Assembly: GCA_023715185.1 (NCBI GenBank)
Contig: JAMCAN010000001.1
Span: forward strand, 1,736,001-1,800,000
Source of the DNA: Planococcus sp. MER TA 32b
GTDB lineage: Bacteria; Bacillota; Bacilli; Bacillales_A; Planococcaceae
DNA length: 64,000 nucleotides
Reading direction: 5' to 3'
Shown here: one piece after another, positions 1 through 11,090 of the stretch
Numbering within the stretch: position 1 is the stretch's first letter
How the letters are laid out: each line of letters begins with the position of its first letter
Program-made: the position numbers and the translations under genes
Notes under the pieces: model-generated
Told to the model about the DNA's origin: nothing
What the model saw: the letters and a program-made list of their open reading frames with translations, nothing else
Databases searched by the model: none

Positions 1-1097
1 GCCTCCGTGCAGACAAACTGATCGAAGAGGCGCTGGATGCCAAAGGAATCGAAATGATCGTCGACGGCCTGTCATTCGACAAAATGGCTGAATTGATCGA
101 AGAGCATTCAATCGACTGCCCTGTCTGCGGCAAGCATGATTTCACGGAAATCCGCCAATTCAATTTGATGTTCAAGACTTTCCAGGGTGTAACAGAAGCT
201 TCCACTAATGAAATCTTCCTGCGTCCGGAAACGGCTCAAGGGATTTTCGTCAACTATAAAAATGTGCAGCGCTCCATGCGCAAAAGAATGCCATTCGGTA
301 TCGCACAAATCGGCAAGAGTTTCCGCAATGAAATCACACCAGGCAACTTCACCTTCCGGACACGGGAATTCGAACAGATGGAACTTGAATTCTTCTGCAA
401 ACCTGGCGAAGACCTGGAATGGTACGCGTATTGGCGCGACTTCAGCAAAAACTGGCTTTTGAACCTCAACATGTCGGAAGATAATATGCGCCTGCGCGAA
501 CATGATGCAGATGAGCTTTCCCATTACTCGAACGCCACAGTCGATATCGAGTATAAATTCCCATTCGGCTGGGGCGAACTATGGGGCATCGCTGACCGTA
601 CCGATTTTGACCTGAAGCGCCATATGGAACATTCAGGTGAAGATTTCAATTACATCGACCCGATCACCAACGAACGTTTCGTGCCTTATTGCATCGAACC
701 ATCTCTTGGTGCTGACCGTGTCACGCTTGCCTTCCTTGTTGATGCCTATCACGAAGAAGAGCTCGAGAATGATGACAAGCGCACAGTTTTGAAATTCCAT
801 CCGGCACTGGCTCCTTATAAAGCCGCTGTCCTTCCGCTGTCCAAAAAACTGGCTGAAGGCGCTACTGAAGTATTCGCTGACCTGGCGAAACACTTCATGG
901 TCGATTACGATGAGTCCCAGTCGATCGGTAAACGCTACCGCCGCCAGGATGAAATCGGTACACCGTTCTGCGTCACTTATGATTTCGATTCAGTCGAAGA
1001 CGGCCAAGTGACTGTTCGCCACCGCGATTCCATGGAACAAGTGCGCATGCCGATAACTGAAGTACAGGCTTATATTGAAAAGCATATTCAATTTTAA
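1..1097 (+). CDS. glyS: Glycyl-tRNA synthetase (single-chain, class II), 5' end cut by window
   Basis: Charges tRNA-Gly with glycine in the cytoplasm. The reading frame is open from base 3 and ends with TAA, leaving about 364 residues; the usual alpha2 (GlyQS-type) enzyme has about 460, so roughly the first 95 are outside the window. Visible class II features are the RPETAQGIF segment, motif 2 ([17 protein letters not shown]) and motif 3 ([13 protein letters not shown]), followed by a C-terminal anticodon-binding domain from about [17 protein letters not shown]. This is the one-chain type, unlike the two-subunit glyQ/glyS located after recO in B. subtilis. It converges on recO. Three tandem 123-bp repeats begin 3 nt after its stop codon. 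Confidence 0.97.
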   Translation, partial: LRADKLIEEALDAKGIEMIVDGLSFDKMAELIEEHSIDCPVCGKHDFTEIRQFNLMFKTFQGVTEASTNEIFLRPETAQGIFVNYKNVQRSMRKRMPFGIAQIGKSFRNEITPGNFTFRTREFEQMELEFFCKPGEDLEWYAYWRDFSKNWLLNLNMSEDNMRLREHDADELSHYSNATVDIEYKFPFGWGELWGIADRTDFDLKRHMEHSGEDFNYIDPITNERFVPYCIEPSLGADRVTLAFLVDAYHEEELENDDKRTVLKFHPALAPYKAAVLPLSKKLAEGATEVFADLAKHFMVDYDESQSIGKRYRRQDEIGTPFCVTYDFDSVEDGQVTVRHRDSMEQVRMPITEVQAYIEKHIQF

Positions 1098-1100
1098 TAA

Positions 1101-1468
1101 AGAAAAGCGACAGGGCCCGTTTAGCTCTGAAAGGCATAAGACAGAACAGCAGAGTGGCGTTCTTTGCCACGGCAGCTGGGCTGGCTTATGACCCGAAGAG
1201 CTGGGCCGCTGGAGTCTGGACACAGAAAAGCGACAGCGCCCGTTTAGCTCTGAAAGGCATAAGACTGCGCAGCAGAGTGGCGTTCTTCGCCACGGCAGCT
1301 GGGCTGGCTTATGACCCGAAGAGCTGGGCCGCTGGAGTCTGGACACAGAAAAGCGACAGCGCCCGTTAGGCTCTGAAAGGCATAAGACAGTACAGCAGAG
1401 TGGCGTTCTTCGCCACGGCAGCTGGGCTGGCTTATGACCCGAAGAGCTGGGCCGCTGGAGTCTGGACA
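1101..1468 (+). repeat. Three tandem copies of a 123-bp structured repeat (family 1)
   Basis: Units begin at 1101, 1224 and 1347 (AGAAAAGCGACAG...) and end in GGAGTCTGGAC, with a period of exactly 123 bp and only a few substitutions between copies. Each unit is an imperfect palindrome: an outer arm around AGCGCCC, then AGCTCT pairing with AGAGCT, then CATAAG pairing with CTTATG, and an apical hairpin GTGGC/GCCAC. Single copies of the same family occur at 17574-17693 (inverted) and 24366-24485. The array starts 3 nt after the glyS stop codon. Open frames across it arise because 123 is a multiple of three; they are not believed to be genes. Confidence 0.95.
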
Positions 1469-1479
1469 AAAATAAAACC

Positions 1480-1516
1480 AAAAGCGTTGCTCCCAAATAA
1501 TGGGAGCAACGCTTTT
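1480..1516. terminator. Bidirectional terminator between glyS and recO
   Basis: A perfect 16-bp stem (AAAAGCGTTGCTCCCA with its complement) closes a 5-nt AATAA loop. T-rich tracts flank both sides (TTTTATATTTT on plus, TTTTGGTTTTATTTTT on minus). It lies between convergent genes. Confidence 0.9.
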
Positions 1517-1537
1517 ATATTTTGCTTGAATCGCTTA

Positions 1538-1631
1538 CGGACAGTATTTTCCGAATGCGGACGGTAAATTTGATTTCCGGACAGTATTGGGGTCCTTCCG
1601 GACAGTATTTGCACTGTTCCGGACAGTAAAT
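1538..1631 (+). repeat. Phased short-repeat array A (CGGACAGTATT, 20-21-bp period)
   Basis: The core GGACAGTA (one copy GGACGGTA) starts at 1539, 1559, 1579, 1600 and 1621, giving spacings of 20, 20, 21 and 21 bp. The roughly 10-nt stretches between cores are not conserved. The array lies between the bidirectional terminator and the recO terminator. No function is recognised. Confidence 0.85.
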
Positions 1632-1649
1632 GAAAAATATGGAAAAAAA

Positions 1650-1691
1650 GATGACCCCCGACAGCTGGATTCAGCTGTCTTTGGGGTCATC
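1650..1691 (-). terminator. recO terminator overlapping the recO stop codon
   Basis: On the minus strand GATGACCCC pairs with GGGGTCATC, with an inner GACAGCTG/CAGCTGTC stem, followed by TTTTTTT. The TGA stop of recO at 1671-1673 lies inside the hairpin, so a ribosome finishing recO would cover part of the stem. Confidence 0.85.
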
Positions 1692-2456
1692 TTCTTCTTT
1701 TTTCGGCAAAAACTCCGGAGTGCGTTCAAGCTGCTCCAGAAATTTTCTGGATTTCAGCCGGATACCGGCCTGTTCTTCATAAATCGTACGGACAATCTGC
1801 TTCAATAAGGATTTCGATTCTTTTTTCAGTGTCAGCGAACCGACACGTTCAATCGGCACAAAATAAAGTGTACGAATCACTTTGACCAGTGCAGGGCTCA
1901 GCCGGATGATATAGGGATCGATATGGAAGCAGCGATGGCACAGGAATCCGAGTTCCTGGAAAGAAAAAGCGAACTCCCCTTCCGTAGCCCCGCAATTGGC
2001 ACATTCATGCAGTATCGGTGCCAGACCGGCCGTCTGCAGCATCTTCCATTCGACGAATAATGTAATCGCTTCCGGATCATACCCTTCTTCAATCGCATGC
2101 AGCGCCTGAAACAGCATTTCATAAATGCCCGGCTGCGGCTCGTCCTGCTCCGTCAGTCTGTCGACCAGTTCTGTAATGTAGCTTGCATAGGCAGTCGACA
2201 TGATATCTTCACGGATATGCCGCAACGACTCCAATTGATCGCCCGCTTGAAGCGAACCCATCCCTTTGCCTTTGTAAATGGAATACGTGCCGTGCGTAAA
2301 AGGCTGGGTTATTGCAGCCAGCCGGCTTGCGGGCTTTTTTGCACCTCTCGCCATACAAGTGATTTTCCCTGCTTCGCGGGTGAACAAGGTGACGATTTTA
2401 TTGTTTTCACCATATGGCATCGTACGTATGACGATACCCTCTAATTGACTCTGCAT
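1671..2456 (-). CDS. recO: DNA repair protein RecO
   Basis: Loads RecA onto SSB-coated single-stranded DNA with RecR (and RecF) during gap repair. The 261-residue product is of normal length. It has an N-terminal OB-fold (about 1-80), a helical domain, and a zinc-binding module with Cys152, Cys155, Cys173 and Cys176 (CANC ... CHRC). The ATG is preceded by AAGGAG. It sits 12 bp downstream of era, as in B. subtilis, and is the last gene of the yqfF-ybeY-dgkA-cdd-era-recO run. Its transcript terminator overlaps the final codons. Confidence 0.97.
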   Translation of the reverse strand: MQSQLEGIVIRTMPYGENNKIVTLFTREAGKITCMARGAKKPASRLAAITQPFTHGTYSIYKGKGMGSLQAGDQLESLRHIREDIMSTAYASYITELVDRLTEQDEPQPGIYEMLFQALHAIEEGYDPEAITLFVEWKMLQTAGLAPILHECANCGATEGEFAFSFQELGFLCHRCFHIDPYIIRLSPALVKVIRTLYFVPIERVGSLTLKKESKSLLKQIVRTIYEEQAGIRLKSRKFLEQLERTPEFLPKKEEDDPKDS

Positions 2457-2468
2457 GGAGACTACTCC

Positions 2469-4140
<1,672 letters not shown>

Positions 4141-4160
<20 letters not shown>

Positions 4161-4623
4161 CACGCGTGATGCCGAGCGAATTTAAAATCACGTCCTGTTT
4201 GGCGAACATTTCTTTCTCATCTTCCTCGTTCATATGGTCATAGCCCAGGAGATGCAGAAAGCCATGGACCGCCAAAAAGCCAAGTTCACGATCAAAAGAA
4301 TGCCCATAATCTTCTGCCTGTTCCTTCGTCCGGTCCAGCGAAATGATGATGTCGCCAAGCACTCTTGGTTCGTCAATGCCCTGTATAGTGACCTCCCCTT
4401 CACCCGGCTCTTCCATAGCAAATGAAATAACATCCGTCGGCTGATCCTTATCCCGGTACTCCCGGTTGATATCGCGGATCATTTCGTTGGTCACAAAACT
4501 GACGGACACCTCCGCGTCCCCGATATTTTCCTCAGTAGCCGCATGCTGAAGGATTTTCTCCACAAATTCAATATCGCTATCTTTCAACGTTTCAGTTTCG
4601 TCCATAAAGTCGATGGTTAACAT
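4141..4623 (-). CDS. ybeY: Endoribonuclease YbeY (rRNA maturation)
   Basis: Single-strand-specific metallo-endoribonuclease involved in 16S rRNA 3'-end maturation and 70S quality control. It has 160 residues with the zinc motif [11 protein letters not shown] (His120, His124, His130) and the preceding conserved [15 protein letters not shown]. The ATG has AAAGGAGG 8 nt upstream. It starts 15 bp after the yqfF stop, so the two are probably co-transcribed. Confidence 0.97.
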
Positions 4624-4638
4624 ACCGAAAACCTCCTT

Positions 4639-6768
4639 TTACTCTTTATCTTTCGGGTACTCGATCCTGGAATGGAAAATACCATTCAGCGTTTCACACA
4701 TGACGTTCTTGATCGTCTTCAATTCCTTCATGGTCAAATCACATTCATCAAATTGCCCGTCTTTCAGTTTATCTTCAATTATGGAATTCACCAATTTTTT
4801 TATCTTTTCTGATGTAGGCTCTTTCATCGAACGGACTGCCGCTTCGATGCTGTCGGCTACCATAATGACCGCGTTCTCCTTTGTCTGGGGTTTCGGCCCA
4901 TTATAGCGGTAATCTTCTTCCCGGACATCGGGGTTCTTCTCTTTTTCTTTGAAATAGAAGAATTTCAATAAACTGGTGCCATGATGCTGGTCAGCGATAT
5001 CGATTATTTCTTTCGGCATTTTATGTTTCCGGAGCATCTCCGCTCCTTGGGCACCGTGCGCAAGGATGATATCCTTGCTCGTTTCAGGCGGCAATGAGTC
5101 ATGCGGATTAGCGATATTCACCTGATTTTCAATGAAATACTGCGGACGCTTCGTTTTTCCGATGTCATGGTAGTAACAGCCGACCCTGGCCAAAAGACCA
5201 TTTGCGCCAATCGCTTCGCATGAAGCATCCGCCAGATTGGCCACCATCACACTGTGATGGTAGGTGCCAGGAGTTTCTGTCAGGATTTTCTTGAGAAGCG
5301 GATGGTTCGGATTGGATAATTCAATCAGCCGCATTGGCGAAATCAACCCGAAAGCCCATTCAAAAAATGGCAGTAATCCAATCGTCAAAGCACCGGATAA
5401 TAAGCCAGAGATGACTGCAGCCGCAAAATAAAATCCGACTTCGGCCATATCATACTGGCTTTGCGAAATAAGCAGGTAGAAGCCGATGAAAAAAGCGTTT
5501 ACGATGGCCACAAACAGGCTCGTCTGCAAGAGTCTCGCCCTGCGGTCATCACGTTCGATCAAATAGATGCCCGCAAGTCCGCCGAACAATATGTACAACA
5601 CGACTTCCATCTGCAGGATCGGTGAATATGAATTCTGGAGTATGAGACCCGCACTCGCGGCAGTGATGAAAGTCACCAAAATAGCGGTTCTTTCATTGAT
5701 CAGCATACGGACGATCATTCCCGCTAAAGCGGTCGGGAAAAGAAATGATATTTCCACATCAAAATTACCGCTTACCGCGTTCAATAAAATCATCAGCGTC
5801 AAACTGACGGCCAAAACTGCAGCCAATACCATTAATGCGGTCATTTTCTTTTGCTCTGCCTCTTTTGAACGCTGAACTACAATTAATAATAGCCCCATTA
5901 CAATCAACACAAACAACAAAAGGCCCAGTGCGGGCTTCAAATCAGTCTGGTTGTCGGTCATGCCGGCAAGTTCCAATTGACGGTATACTTCCCGGTCGAC
6001 CACTTGCCCTTCCTGTACCAGCACTTGCCCCTGCAGGATTTTGGTGGGTTCCACGCTTTCACGCGCCTGCTTCAGCTGCGCTTCGGTCAGACTCTCATCC
6101 ACAGTTTCATTGGCCATGACACCGAACCTGCCGATATTTACCGCTGCCTGAAGGACGGAGGCGGGAATCTCTTCATTATTCCGCAGCACCTGTTCAACTT
6201 CATTACGCTTTGCGGTTAAATCATCTTCCCGGACAGGAGACGCAAGAACGTTCTCGATGAGATTTTCAATTTCCTGCTGAACCTCAACAAGGCGCGCATC
6301 TGACAGACTCAGTAAAGAACGGAGCATGTCATCGGTAAGCCTCAAGCCGTTTTCGCTTGTTTCCATCAAACGGATCGTTTCCCTCAGCTCAGTCACCATG
6401 TCCTGCAGCTCAGCCTCTTCTTTGCCATCTTCGTCCTCGTTTTCCAAACTTTTCGCGTCCCGAACATAGTCGAATAACGAAGATATCACAGCGGATTGAT
6501 TATTCGCCAGTTCATCATTGAATTTATAGCTTGGGGTCAGCTCAGCGGCAGCCCGCTGTCTTTCCATTTCAGTTTTAACAGGGTCTTCGACTGTTTTGGA
6601 AGACCGGATCGTTTCATCCGACAATTGAAATAGCTCAATATCATATGTATCACCTTTAATGGTGCTGTATACAAAACTGAAAAGAATGATTCCTATCAGA
6701 AAAATCATGGAAAATGAGAAGACCCTAAATCCAGCTTTTTCATAAAACGCCCTTATCCTTGATACCAT
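4639..6768 (-). CDS. pgpH: 7TM-HD membrane phosphodiesterase (PgpH/YqfF family)
   Basis: Family members such as Listeria PgpH hydrolyse the second messenger c-di-AMP; the substrate here is inferred. The 709-residue protein has an N-terminal membrane helix (about 18-35), a long acidic extracytoplasmic region (about 40-280), a block of roughly seven membrane helices, and a cytoplasmic HD domain. That domain has NHPLLKKILTETPGTYHHS followed by CYYHDIGKTKRP, with His-Asp at 534-535, and a later DQHHGT. GAGGTGG precedes the ATG. A terminator at the end of phoH separates it from upstream genes, so a promoter probably lies within 6769-6875. Confidence 0.94.
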   Translation of the reverse strand: MVSRIRAFYEKAGFRVFSFSMIFLIGIILFSFVYSTIKGDTYDIELFQLSDETIRSSKTVEDPVKTEMERQRAAAELTPSYKFNDELANNQSAVISSLFDYVRDAKSLENEDEDGKEEAELQDMVTELRETIRLMETSENGLRLTDDMLRSLLSLSDARLVEVQQEIENLIENVLASPVREDDLTAKRNEVEQVLRNNEEIPASVLQAAVNIGRFGVMANETVDESLTEAQLKQARESVEPTKILQGQVLVQEGQVVDREVYRQLELAGMTDNQTDLKPALGLLLFVLIVMGLLLIVVQRSKEAEQKKMTALMVLAAVLAVSLTLMILLNAVSGNFDVEISFLFPTALAGMIVRMLINERTAILVTFITAASAGLILQNSYSPILQMEVVLYILFGGLAGIYLIERDDRRARLLQTSLFVAIVNAFFIGFYLLISQSQYDMAEVGFYFAAAVISGLLSGALTIGLLPFFEWAFGLISPMRLIELSNPNHPLLKKILTETPGTYHHSVMVANLADASCEAIGANGLLARVGCYYHDIGKTKRPQYFIENQVNIANPHDSLPPETSKDIILAHGAQGAEMLRKHKMPKEIIDIADQHHGTSLLKFFYFKEKEKNPDVREEDYRYNGPKPQTKENAVIMVADSIEAAVRSMKEPTSEKIKKLVNSIIEDKLKDGQFDECDLTMKELKTIKNVMCETLNGIFHSRIEYPKDKE

Positions 6769-6875
6769 CTAACCACCTCGCCCTTAGTACTTCCATCATA
6801 TCAATATCGGCTCCTGATTTCACGATAATTCCGAATTATTTCCAATGCTTGCTGAATAGAACTCAAGAGAAAGAA

Positions 6876-6902
6876 AAAACCAGCCTTAAATCGGCTGGTT
6901 TT
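6876..6902 (-). terminator. phoH terminator containing the phoH stop codon
   Basis: AAAACCAGCC pairs with GGCTGGTTTT around a 7-nt loop, followed on the minus strand by a T-run (GGTTTTTTC). The TAA stop of phoH (6886-6888) lies in the loop. Confidence 0.8.
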
Positions 6903-7845
6903 CATAAGCGTCTATAATTTTGGAAACCAGTGGATGACGGACCACATCTCCGCTTTCAAGGTACATAAATTGAATCCCGCTGACTCCCTGCAAAATTTTC
7001 TCAGTAGCAATCAAACCGGATTCCGCACCCCGCGGTAAGTCGATTTGCGTCTTGTCGCCAGTAATGATCATTTTTGAACCGAAACCAAGCCGCGTCAGGA
7101 ACATCTTCATCTGGGCCTTTGTAGTATTCTGCGCTTCATCCAGGATGACGAAAGCCTCATCCAGCGTTCTTCCGCGCATATAAGCAAGAGGAGCGACTTC
7201 GATCGTACCGCGCTCGATAAATCGGTTTGTTTGCTCTACACCAAGCACATCGTGCATCGAATCATAAAGCGGACGTAAATATGGATCGACTTTTTCCTTT
7301 AAGTCACCAGGCAGAAAGCCCAGGCTTTCGCCGGCTTCAACAGCAGGGCGGGTCAAGATGATCCGCTTCACATGGCCGTTCTTCAACGCCTGCACCGCCA
7401 TGACCACAGCTAAATAAGTTTTCCCAGTCCCTGCGGGTCCGATGGCAAATGTCAGGTCTTTACTGCGGATGGCGCGAATGTAATGACGCTGGCCAATCGT
7501 TTTCGCACGGATGATTTTCCCGGCGGCATTCCTGGCAATCTCTTCATCGTATAATTCTGCGAAATACTCAATTGTTTTGGATTTGGCCATTTCGATAGCC
7601 GATACGATATCCCTTTGGTCGATGTTGATGCCTTTACGGATAACTTTCAGCAATTGTTCTATTAATAACTTCCCGGTAGCTTTGCCATCCTCTGAACCGG
7701 ACAGCTTAATGACTTCACCACGGGTGATGATTTGTATATCTAAAGCTTCTTCGATTAATGTCATGTGGTTATCTGATATACCAAGCAGAAGCACCGCTTC
7801 ATTAGGATCTTTCACATGAAGTTCTAATAATTCATTCTCTGTCAT
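6886..7845 (-). CDS. phoH: PhoH family ATPase
   Basis: Cytoplasmic P-loop ATPase of the PhoH/YbeZ family, associated with RNA metabolism and commonly encoded beside ybeY. Its 319 residues include an N-terminal nucleic-acid-binding region (about 20-110), Walker A GPAGTGKT at 136-143 and Walker B FVILDEAQN at 232-240. The ATG has AAGGAGTG upstream. In B. subtilis yqfC and yqfD lie upstream; here a terminator and an unrelated 154-residue gene occupy that place. Confidence 0.96.
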   Translation of the reverse strand: MTENELLELHVKDPNEAVLLLGISDNHMTLIEEALDIQIITRGEVIKLSGSEDGKATGKLLIEQLLKVIRKGINIDQRDIVSAIEMAKSKTIEYFAELYDEEIARNAAGKIIRAKTIGQRHYIRAIRSKDLTFAIGPAGTGKTYLAVVMAVQALKNGHVKRIILTRPAVEAGESLGFLPGDLKEKVDPYLRPLYDSMHDVLGVEQTNRFIERGTIEVAPLAYMRGRTLDEAFVILDEAQNTTKAQMKMFLTRLGFGSKMIITGDKTQIDLPRGAESGLIATEKILQGVSGIQFMYLESGDVVRHPLVSKIIDAYENQPI

Positions 7846-7981
7846 TCGGACACTCCTTGGTTGAGTTTTTTATTCTGATTTAACTCTATCATTAAACAGG
7901 AATAACTGTAAAATATTATCCCGGGAATTAAGTTTACATAATAAAATTATATAAATTAAAATCCTGAAAGGTTAAATCTAT

Positions 7982-8019
7982 AAAAAAACCGGCCAAGGAA
8001 TGAATTCCTCGACCGGCTC
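7982..8019 (-). terminator. Terminator after the nfeD-floA-154-aa gene cluster
   Basis: On the minus strand AGCCGGTCGAGGAA pairs with TTCCTTGGCCGGTT, followed by TTTTT. It lies 23 bp downstream of the hypothetical gene. Confidence 0.85.
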
Positions 8020-8041
8020 TGTTGCTGATGCATTTTCACTG

Positions 8042-8506
8042 TTATTTGCGCTTCGCTTTAGGCGGCATGAACACTTCCGCCAAAATAATGGCTTTTTGCG
8101 CTTCGCTTTGCGTTAAAGGAAAAGGGCTGCGACTTTCAGCAGATGGTTGTGTACGCACCGGCTGAACCGGTTTCTGATGAGCCGATAATCTGCCGCCGAT
8201 CTCTTTAGCGGCTACCGGTGTGGCCTGCCGGTCCGGTCTGCGGCTTGTCTGCCGTTCAACCACTTCCCGGGCAATTTCCTTAACCTGTTCCTTTTTATCG
8301 GCTTCAGGGTTCATTTGCGCCTGGAACTCTCCATAAACCTCTTTAGCGTAATCTTCCATCCGCTTAAAGCCGCCTTGGGCACGGCCTCTAGTGTTCGGCT
8401 GATTGCCGGGTGCACGTTTAGGAGCCGAGCCGCCTTCTTCCTTCTTTTTATTGCCGAAAAACGCGCTGACCGCCATAAGTATCAATGCGACTATGAGTGG
8501 TTCCAT
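8042..8506 (-). CDS. Hypothetical small membrane-anchored basic protein
   Basis: I do not recognise this 154-residue protein. It begins with one hydrophobic helix (about 2-18, MEPLIVALILMAVSAFFG), then a lysine-rich turn, then a long hydrophilic tail rich in Q, R, P and A (residues 25-130) that looks disordered, and a short conserved-looking end (SEAQKAIILAEVFMPPKAKRK). AGGGGG precedes the ATG. It is the last gene of the nfeD-floA unit, so a role at membrane microdomains is possible but unproven. It occupies the position of yqfB/yqfC/yqfD in B. subtilis. Confidence 0.85.
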   Translation of the reverse strand: MEPLIVALILMAVSAFFGNKKKEEGGSAPKRAPGNQPNTRGRAQGGFKRMEDYAKEVYGEFQAQMNPEADKKEQVKEIAREVVERQTSRRPDRQATPVAAKEIGGRLSAHQKPVQPVRTQPSAESRSPFPLTQSEAQKAIILAEVFMPPKAKRK

Positions 8507-8536
8507 GTGACAAACCCCCTCTTTGGATCGTTACTG

Positions 8537-9523
8537 TTATTCGTCATTGGACTGGGGTGTGCTTGTTTTCGCAATCGAATCGCGCATACCCGTATCAGCC
8601 TGTACATTTTTATAATTCACATAATCCATAACACCGATATTGCCTGTACGGAGCGCTTCAGACATTGCGAGCGGAACTTCTGCTTCTGCTTCGACAACTT
8701 TCGCTCTCATTTCCACGACTTTCGCTTTCATTTCCTGCTCGCTTGCAACAGCCATTGCACGGCGTTCTTCTGCTTTCGCCTGTGCGATTTTCTTATCGGC
8801 TTCAGCTTGCTCCGTCTGCAATTCTGCACCGATATTCTTACCGATGTCAACGTCCGCAATATCAATGGATAGAATTTCGAATGCCGTACCCGAGTCAAGG
8901 CCTTTGCCCAAAACTGTCTGGGAAATCAAATCAGGATTTTCAAGAACTTTTTTGTGGCTTGTGCTTGAACCGAGTGTGGAAACGATACCTTCACCAACAC
9001 GGGCAACGATTGTTTCTTCGCCCGCACCACCGACTAGGCGGTCAATATTGGCGCGCACTGTGATACGCGCTTTCGCTTTCACTTCGATTCCGTCCATCGC
9101 AACACCGGCGATAAATGGAGTTTCGATGACTTTCGGGTTGACCGACATCTGCACGGCTTCCAAAACGTCACGTCCTGCAAGGTCAATCGCAGCGGCGCGT
9201 TCAAAAGGCAGTTCGATATTGGCACGGTGTGCAGCGATCAATGCATTTACCACGCGGTCTACGTTACCACCCGCAAGATAGTGACTTTCCAATTGGTTGA
9301 TCTGCACTGTCAAACCCGCTTTTGACGCCTTGATCAGCGGGTTAACGATACGTGAAGGAATAACTCTTCGCAATCTCATCCCGATTAAAGTGAAGATGCT
9401 GATTTTGACGCCTGCAGCAAGTGCAGAAATCCATAGCGTCACCGGTACAAATGTGAAGAATATTGCCAGTACTACGATTATACCGATTATGCTGGCTCCA
9501 AGTATTATTGCATCAATTCCCAT
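8537..9523 (-). CDS. floA: Flotillin-like protein FloA
   Basis: Scaffold of functional membrane microdomains that influences membrane fluidity, secretion and signalling. The 328-residue protein (usual size about 330) has an N-terminal membrane hairpin (about 5-50), an SPFH/band-7 domain with [24 protein letters not shown], and an Ala/Glu-rich coiled coil ([19 protein letters not shown]). Its ATG abuts the nfeD stop codon directly and uses a GAGGAGG inside the end of nfeD, so translation is coupled. Confidence 0.97.
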   Translation of the reverse strand: MGIDAIILGASIIGIIVVLAIFFTFVPVTLWISALAAGVKISIFTLIGMRLRRVIPSRIVNPLIKASKAGLTVQINQLESHYLAGGNVDRVVNALIAAHRANIELPFERAAAIDLAGRDVLEAVQMSVNPKVIETPFIAGVAMDGIEVKAKARITVRANIDRLVGGAGEETIVARVGEGIVSTLGSSTSHKKVLENPDLISQTVLGKGLDSGTAFEILSIDIADVDIGKNIGAELQTEQAEADKKIAQAKAEERRAMAVASEQEMKAKVVEMRAKVVEAEAEVPLAMSEALRTGNIGVMDYVNYKNVQADTGMRDSIAKTSTPQSNDE

Positions 9524-10861
9524 TTATTCTTCCTCCTCTTTTTTCTCCAGCTCACGAACTACAATCCGTGACCCTTCTACCTTAATAATCTTAACATTTT
9601 TACCGCGTCCGATGTAGCGGCCTTCGGAAACGGCATCAATTCGTTCGTCCCCGAAAACGATGGTGCCTGATGGCCGCAATTCTGTAGCGGTTACTGCCAT
9701 TTGGCCGATCAGTTCCGGCCGGTTGGCGGTTGATACATAACCGCTCTTGGTATCAGTGGAATCCGACAGAATGATGCGGTTGAACAACTGAAGTCTTTTA
9801 CCAAAGAATTTCACTAATATCACCATCCCTGAAGTTGCTGCAATCATTGCGATTAATATTGCGATAGCTGTGGTCTGAAGATCTCCGCCTGCAAGCAGGA
9901 TGCTGCCGAGGACCGCTGCAATCCCTAAAATCCCCGCTACACCGCCTGGCACAAAAAATTCCAGGATCATCAAACCGAGCCCGATAATCAACAGGATAAT
10001 CGATTCATATCCCGCCAGACCGGCTACAAGGTGACCATAGAAGAACAGCATCAATGATGTTAAACCGATAAATGCCGGAAAGCCAATTCCTGGCGTGAAT
10101 AATTCCAGCAGCAAGCCAAGCATCGCGACAGATAAAAGAATCGGGACCACTACCGGGTTTGTCAGAAAGCGGGCAAGACTTTCAGAAAAAGTTTCATTGA
10201 CGTAAACAAGTTCACTGTCTTCCAGCCCTTTCACTTTCAGCAGTTCCTCCATGGATGATACGGTCCCTTCGGAATAACCCACTTCTTCAGCTTCCCCTGC
10301 ACGCAGCGTCAGCAGCTCGCCCTCTCCTGCCCTGAATTCGGGCAGGTCAATGGATGCATCTGCCATCGCCAAAGCATACCGGGTTTCCCTGCCGGAACTT
10401 TCAGCCGCATTAGCCATGGATGAACGCCAGGCACTGTCGGCTTTATCAGCTGCGGCATTGCCGGATTGATCGATGACTTGCGCTGCGCCCATACGAGCCG
10501 ACGGATGCATGTAAATCTCATCAGCATTGAGCGCTAGAAATGCGCCGGCAGACAGTGCATCCTGGTTGATATAGGCAATTTTCTCAATATCAGTGTCCTG
10601 CAGAAGCCGGGCAATGCCATCCGCCGCGTCGACGAATCCGCCTGGTGTGTCTATTTCAAAAATGATTGCTCCAGCATCCGCTTCTTCCGCTTCTTCAATG
10701 CCACGGTCGATGAATGCCTGCAGACCTCTTTCAACTTCCGCTTCCACCGGAATTATGTAAACGGAATGGCTGTCTGCATGGAATACCGGTATCAACAGCA
10801 GCAATGCCAGAACAAACAACAATAAAGCAGTAAAGATTTTCATCTTCCTCAAAGAGCTCAC
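9524..10861 (-). CDS. NfeD family membrane serine protease (YqeZ-like)
   Basis: Long-type NfeD protein: a ClpP/S49-type protease domain outside the membrane, several membrane helices, and a C-terminal OB-fold NfeD domain. It works with the neighbouring flotillin. The 445-residue protein has a signal-anchor (about 8-27). The protease domain carries FEIDTPGGFVDAADGIARLL and DALSAGAFLALNADEIYM (candidate nucleophile Ser in SAG). Four or five helices span about 235-350, and GTIVFGDERIDAVSEGRYI lies in the OB-fold. The start could be GTG 10861 (GGAG 10 nt upstream) or ATG 10843. Confidence 0.94.
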   Translation of the reverse strand: MSSLRKMKIFTALLLFVLALLLLIPVFHADSHSVYIIPVEAEVERGLQAFIDRGIEEAEEADAGAIIFEIDTPGGFVDAADGIARLLQDTDIEKIAYINQDALSAGAFLALNADEIYMHPSARMGAAQVIDQSGNAAADKADSAWRSSMANAAESSGRETRYALAMADASIDLPEFRAGEGELLTLRAGEAEEVGYSEGTVSSMEELLKVKGLEDSELVYVNETFSESLARFLTNPVVVPILLSVAMLGLLLELFTPGIGFPAFIGLTSLMLFFYGHLVAGLAGYESIILLIIGLGLMILEFFVPGGVAGILGIAAVLGSILLAGGDLQTTAIAILIAMIAATSGMVILVKFFGKRLQLFNRIILSDSTDTKSGYVSTANRPELIGQMAVTATELRPSGTIVFGDERIDAVSEGRYIGRGKNVKIIKVEGSRIVVRELEKKEEEE

Positions 10862-11007
10862 CCCTTTATTTCTCCGCTTATCTATATACGGATGAACATG
10901 TAATCGGTTTCAAATATCCTGCTGATTTTATTATAAAATTAAAATTCCGGAATAGCGAAGATTGCGCTTATCTCTCTGATGGAATTGTAATTATGAACAC
11001 AAAAATA

Positions 11008-11040
11008 AAACCGGCTGCACAAGGGATGTGCAGCCGGTTT
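11008..11040 (-). terminator. rpsU terminator
   Basis: A perfect 14-bp stem (AAACCGGCTGCACA and its complement) with a 5-nt loop is followed on minus by TTTTATTTTTG. It lies 50 bp after the rpsU stop. Confidence 0.9.
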
Positions 11041-11090
11041 CAGCTGATCGTTCATATTTTTAAAAGTCTCATTTTAAAAGTAAGGGTCAA

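Noticed and set aside
990-1496. Open frames of 168 and 71 residues across the tandem repeats
   Set aside because: They exist only because the 123-bp unit is divisible by three; no ribosome site, and the same element elsewhere is not open.
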